64,000 bases of DNA, taken from NCBI GenBank assembly GCA_947645675.1, contig CANSDP010000004.1:1-64000 (forward strand), read 5' to 3'. The DNA is from an uncultured Bacillota bacterium. Lineage in GTDB: Bacteria; Bacillota; Clostridia; Oscillospirales; Oscillospiraceae. Position numbers and translations under genes: made by a program. A model generated the notes under the pieces. That model did no database searches. It was not told where the DNA came from and was given only the letters and a program-made list of their open reading frames with translations. The stretch's first letter is position 1. Each line of letters begins with the position of its first letter. Shown one piece after another: positions 60,535-64,000 of the stretch.

Positions 60535-60623
60535 ACGCAAAATTGATTGCCACGCCCCTGAAAATTGGGGGTTGCATTTTTCCCCCGGCTGTCGTATAAT
60601 GCTGACAGACAACTGAATACGAT

Positions 60624-60742
60624 GTCTTCAGGGCGGGGTGAAATTCCCCACTGGCGGTACAGTCCGCGACCGGACACAGCAATGTGTCCGCTGACCCGGT
60701 GAAACTCCGGGACCAACGGTTACAGTCCGGATGGAAGAAGAT
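60624..60742 (+). promoter_or_regulatory. FMN riboswitch (RFN element)
   Basis: cttcagggcggggtgaaattccccactggcggtacagtccgcgac...gacccggtgaaactccgggaccaacggttacagtccggatggaag. Confidence 0.96.
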
Positions 60743-60856
60743 GTGTGTAAAACAACACGCGCCGCTTCGGCGTGGGTGAAGCGCACCTCCTTGTTTGTTT
60801 TGACACCTGGAAGGCATAGTCTTTCAGCGGTCAAAATCAAAAAAGGAGTGTTTTTT

Positions 60857-61486
60857 ATGTCCGCACCCACTGTAACCGCCGCCAAACGCAAAAGCTCTGT
60901 TTCCGCCCGGGCTATCACCATTACCGCCATGCTCTCGGCGGTGGCCTGCGTCCTCAACATGTTCGATTTCCCCATCCCCTTTCTCATTCCCACCTTTGTC
61001 AAAATGGACATCTCCGACCTGCCTGAGCTGCTGGCCGCTTTCTCCTTGGGTCCCTGGTACGGTGTGGCCGTCACCTTCTTGAAGAATCTGCTCAAGGTGA
61101 TTATCAAAGGCACATCCACCGCCTATGCCGGAGAGCTGTGCAATTTCATCCTGGGGGCCGCCTTCTCCTTCACCGCCGGCGTGATCTATCACTACAAGAA
61201 GTCCCGGAAAAGCGCCCTCATCGGCGCCCTGGCTGGCGCATTGATGATGGCCCTGCTCTCCATCCCCTGCAATTATTACATCTCCTACCCTGTCTACACC
61301 AAGTTTATGGCTGTCGATAAGATCATCGCCATGTATCAGGCCATTCGCCCCGGCGTCAACGGACTGATGGAATGCCTGATAATCTTCAACGCCCCCTTCA
61401 CCCTGCTGAAAGGACTTTTGACCACCGTTCTCTGCTTCCTGGTCTACAAGCCCCTCTCCCCCATTCTCCACGGCTCCGTCAAGTAA
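60857..61486 (+). CDS. ribU: Riboflavin ECF transporter S component RibU
   Basis: SARAITITAMLSAVACVLNMFDFPIPFLIPTFVKMDISDLPELLAAFSLGPWYGV; directly after the FMN riboswitch. Confidence 0.94.
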   Translation: MSAPTVTAAKRKSSVSARAITITAMLSAVACVLNMFDFPIPFLIPTFVKMDISDLPELLAAFSLGPWYGVAVTFLKNLLKVIIKGTSTAYAGELCNFILGAAFSFTAGVIYHYKKSRKSALIGALAGALMMALLSIPCNYYISYPVYTKFMAVDKIIAMYQAIRPGVNGLMECLIIFNAPFTLLKGLLTTVLCFLVYKPLSPILHGSVK

Positions 61487-61510
61487 GTCTCACGCAGTCC
61501 TCCCTTAACC

Positions 61511-61548
61511 AAAAGCGGGACAGGTAACGCCTGTCCCGCTTTTTTGCG
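61511..61548 (+). terminator. Terminator after ribU
   Basis: aaaagcgggacaggtaacgcctgtcccgcttttttg. Confidence 0.8.
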
Positions 61549-61580
61549 GATAAGTGGTCGTTTTTCTGGGATAGTCGGTC
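61548..61580. promoter_or_regulatory. Candidate LytTR direct-repeat site (near copy of 43121-43153)
   Basis: ggataagtggtcgtttttctgggatagtcggtc; same 21-bp periodicity and central GGTCGTTTTTC. Confidence 0.55.
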
Positions 61581-61638
61581 AGCTCCTACAGGGCAAAGCA
61601 TGGTACAATAGCATCAGAACTATGGAGGAGGTTATCAT

Positions 61639-62208
61639 ATGCGAATTTTCAAACAGAAAAGCGCCGGGGGCAGGGCGCGCGCCTGCGGGATGGCCTATCT
61701 GTCCGTCTGGACCCTGTGCGTGCTGTGGTTCTGGCTGGGCAGGAGCGGCGGCGGGTGGATTATGTCGTACACCATACTGGCCTTTTGGTTTCTTCTCCCT
61801 GTCACGACGCTGATTACCTCCTTCCTGCTGGAGCGGGGGCAGGACCTGGGGCTGCGGCGCTGGGCCGCGATGGGGCTGTTCGGGCTGATGTATACGGCGG
61901 CCATTTGGGCCACCTTTTCCCTCAGCACGCTTCTGTCACATGCAAGGCTGGAGTTCCCTTCTCCCTATTACCTTTTGGCGGGGCTCTGCCCCAGCGCTAT
62001 CGGCATTGCTCTGGGCTGGGCCGCGCGGAAATGGAATGTAAGCCCGCGCGTCCCCGCCATCGGTCTGTTCCTACTGCTGTGTGTCTGTTATGTACAGCTC
62101 AAGACCTTTGGCGGGCCTCTGCTCCGCCCGGTTCCCATTTTGGACGTGCCCGCCCTGCTCCTGCTCCTGGGGACGGCGGGCTGGCTCCTGTTCCGGAGGA
62201 AGAAATAG
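61639..62208 (+). CDS. Multipass membrane protein, uncharacterised
   Basis: 189 aa, several hydrophobic segments; RBS ggagg. Confidence 0.75.
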   Translation: MRIFKQKSAGGRARACGMAYLSVWTLCVLWFWLGRSGGGWIMSYTILAFWFLLPVTTLITSFLLERGQDLGLRRWAAMGLFGLMYTAAIWATFSLSTLLSHARLEFPSPYYLLAGLCPSAIGIALGWAARKWNVSPRVPAIGLFLLLCVCYVQLKTFGGPLLRPVPILDVPALLLLLGTAGWLLFRRKK

Positions 62209-62276
62209 GACATACCCTCCCCCCGGCCCGCATAGGATGGAAGCGACACAGGATAAGACAAGGAGTTGTTGCTTCC

Positions 62277-62882
62277 ATGCAGACCAATACCAACCGAATT
62301 TTTCTCCGGGGGCGGATGGCCGCCCGTCCCGCTCTCTCCCACGCCAACCACGGCGTGGACTATTTCACCTTTCCCCTGGCGGTGCGCCGGCTGTCCGGGG
62401 CGGAGGACCGGCTGAACATCGTCGCCTCCCGGGAACAGCTGGAGCGGCTCTCCCTCTGCGGAGACGGCCCTGTCTCCGTCTATGGGGAGGTGCGGACCTT
62501 CAACAACCGCAGCGGGGTGGGCAGCCGGCTGGTGGTCAGCGTCTTTGCCCGGACGCTCGCCCAGGACGAGGGGGAGGACGAAAACCGGCTGGAGCTGTCC
62601 GGGACCTTATGTAAGCCGCCCATCCTCCGGGCCACCCCGCTGGGCCGCACCATCTGCGACATGATCCTGGCGGTCAACCGCCGGTATGGCCGGGCGGACT
62701 ATCTCCCCTGCATCGCCTGGGGCAGTCTGGCCTACCGCTGCGGGGCCATGGAGGTGGGAGACCGCCTGTCCCTGGAGGGCCGGCTCCAGAGCCGGACCTA
62801 CACCAAGGAGATCGACGGTCAGCCCCAGGAACGCACCGCCTTTGAGGTGTCGGTCATGTCCCTGGCCGCGGACGATACATAG
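62277..62882 (+). CDS. Single-stranded DNA-binding (OB-fold) protein
   Basis: MQTNTNRIFLRGRMAARPALSHANHGVDYFTFPLAVRRLSG...; SSB-like OB folds; the listed longer ORF start (61716) overlaps the upstream gene. Confidence 0.75.
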   Translation: MQTNTNRIFLRGRMAARPALSHANHGVDYFTFPLAVRRLSGAEDRLNIVASREQLERLSLCGDGPVSVYGEVRTFNNRSGVGSRLVVSVFARTLAQDEGEDENRLELSGTLCKPPILRATPLGRTICDMILAVNRRYGRADYLPCIAWGSLAYRCGAMEVGDRLSLEGRLQSRTYTKEIDGQPQERTAFEVSVMSLAADDT

Positions 62883-62883
62883 C

Positions 62884-63639
62884 TCACTCCTCCGCGCCCA
62901 GCTCCTCCTCCAGCTCCCGGAGCAGCTTCTGGTCCTCCTTGGAGGACAGGTCCAGCCGTTCATACAGGTCGGGCCGGCGCCGGCGGGTGCGGAGGATGGA
63001 CTGCTTCCGCCGCCACTGCTCCACCTTGGCGTGGTTGCCCGACAGGAGGACGGGGGGCACCGCCCGGCCGTGCCACACCTCAGGCCGGGAGTACTGGGGG
63101 GCCTCCAGCGCGCCGTTCCAGTGGCTCTCGTTCTCATAGCAGGAGGGGTCGGACAGCACCCCGGGCACCAGGCGGCACACCGCATCGGCCACCGCCATAG
63201 CGGGGATCTCGCCGCCGGTCATCACGAAATCACCGATGGAAATTTCCTCGTCCACGCACTCCTCGATAAAGCGCTCGTCGATGCCCTCGTAGTGGCCGCA
63301 GACCAGGATAAGCCGCTGGTAATCGTCCTTTAAGCGCCGGGCGTCGGACTGGGTGAAGGTCCTGCCCGCCGGGGACATGTAGATGGTGTGGACCCGCTCC
63401 CCCGCCTCCTGACAGATGTGCTCCCAGCACCTGTAAAGGGGATCGGCCTGCATCACCGCCCCCCGGCCTCCGCCGTAGGGGTAGTTGTCCACCTGCTTCT
63501 GCTTGTTGACGGTGTAATCCCGGATCTGGTGGCACTCCACCCGGATATACCCCCGCTCCTGCCCCCGGCCCAGCACGGATTCACACAGCATATCTCCCAC
63601 CACATCGGGGAATAATGTCATAATGTCGATACGGTACAT
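62884..63639 (-). CDS. trmD: tRNA (guanine(37)-N1)-methyltransferase TrmD
   Basis: 251 aa; MYRIDIMTLFPDVVGDMLCESVLGRGQERGYI, YGGGRGAVMQADPLYRCWE, LVCGHYEGIDERF. Confidence 0.96.
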   Translation of the reverse strand: MYRIDIMTLFPDVVGDMLCESVLGRGQERGYIRVECHQIRDYTVNKQKQVDNYPYGGGRGAVMQADPLYRCWEHICQEAGERVHTIYMSPAGRTFTQSDARRLKDDYQRLILVCGHYEGIDERFIEECVDEEISIGDFVMTGGEIPAMAVADAVCRLVPGVLSDPSCYENESHWNGALEAPQYSRPEVWHGRAVPPVLLSGNHAKVEQWRRKQSILRTRRRRPDLYERLDLSSKEDQKLLRELEEELGAEE

Positions 63640-63858
63640 GATTTCAAATCTCCTTTTGCGGGGCGTAACTGCTGGGCACGCCCTATCCCTTGAAACGGCG
63701 CGCCGGGTCGTCGCGCCCTACAGCAGTTTGAAGAAATATTATACGGGATTTATTTTCCTTTTGCAACAGATTCCAGACAAAAATACTATCGCACATTCAA
63801 TCAAATTGTGCTATAATATCTAATGACAAATTTTCTGAACGAAAGAGAGGTTTTCCTC

Positions 63859-64000
63859 ATGTATTGTACCCGTAAAATTACCGACGACCTTATCTGGATC
63901 GGCTCCAACGACCGTCAGCACCCCATCTTCGAGGCGGCCCACCCCGTCCCCCGGGGGATGTCCTACAACTCCTATCTGCTGCTGGACGAAAAGACAGTCC
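63859..64000 (+). CDS. FprA-like A-type flavoprotein / MBL-fold protein, 5' end only (runs off window)
   Basis: MYCTRKITDDLIWIGSNDRQHPIFEAAHPVPRGMSYNSYLLLDEKTV. Confidence 0.75.
   Translation, partial: MYCTRKITDDLIWIGSNDRQHPIFEAAHPVPRGMSYNSYLLLDEKTV

Overview
The window looks like a chromosome segment from a GC-rich Firmicute, probably Oscillospiraceae/Flavonifractor-like; this is inferred from gene content and was not tested. Bases 1-4.1 kb are mobile-element debris: two convergent large serine recombinases flanking a Mn-catalase/CotJC-like fragment, then an FtsK-like scrap. A TraX-family gene follows. A complete type I-C CRISPR-Cas locus on the minus strand (cas3-cas5-cas8c-cas7-cas4-cas1-cas2, then leader and array) spans about 5.77-16.76 kb. 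I count 49 near-identical 33-nt repeats plus one degenerate distal repeat. The rest is mostly core genome: tyrS, recN, argR, NAD kinase, tlyA, dxs, ispA, xseAB, a tsaD paralog, nusB, ecfA1/A2/T, truA, cvpA, a clpE-like gene, an FMN riboswitch with ribU, and trmD. Items most worth a second look: (1) a TAXI solute-binding lipoprotein fused to a GltS-type symporter in one 714-aa polypeptide; (2) a single-base frameshift near the 3' end of cas7; (3) a LytTR regulator/membrane-protein pair with a 21-bp-spaced direct-repeat site in its promoter, and a near copy of that site 18 kb away before an uncharacterised membrane protein; (4) two adjacent HTH-TM plus small-protein modules with conserved leaders; (5) a MATE gene and a LysR gene both 5'-truncated at one head-to-head junction; (6) a tyrosine T-box upstream of an EamA transporter-tyrS operon. 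Coordinates were counted by hand. Family calls rest on recognising motifs in the translations, with no database search.
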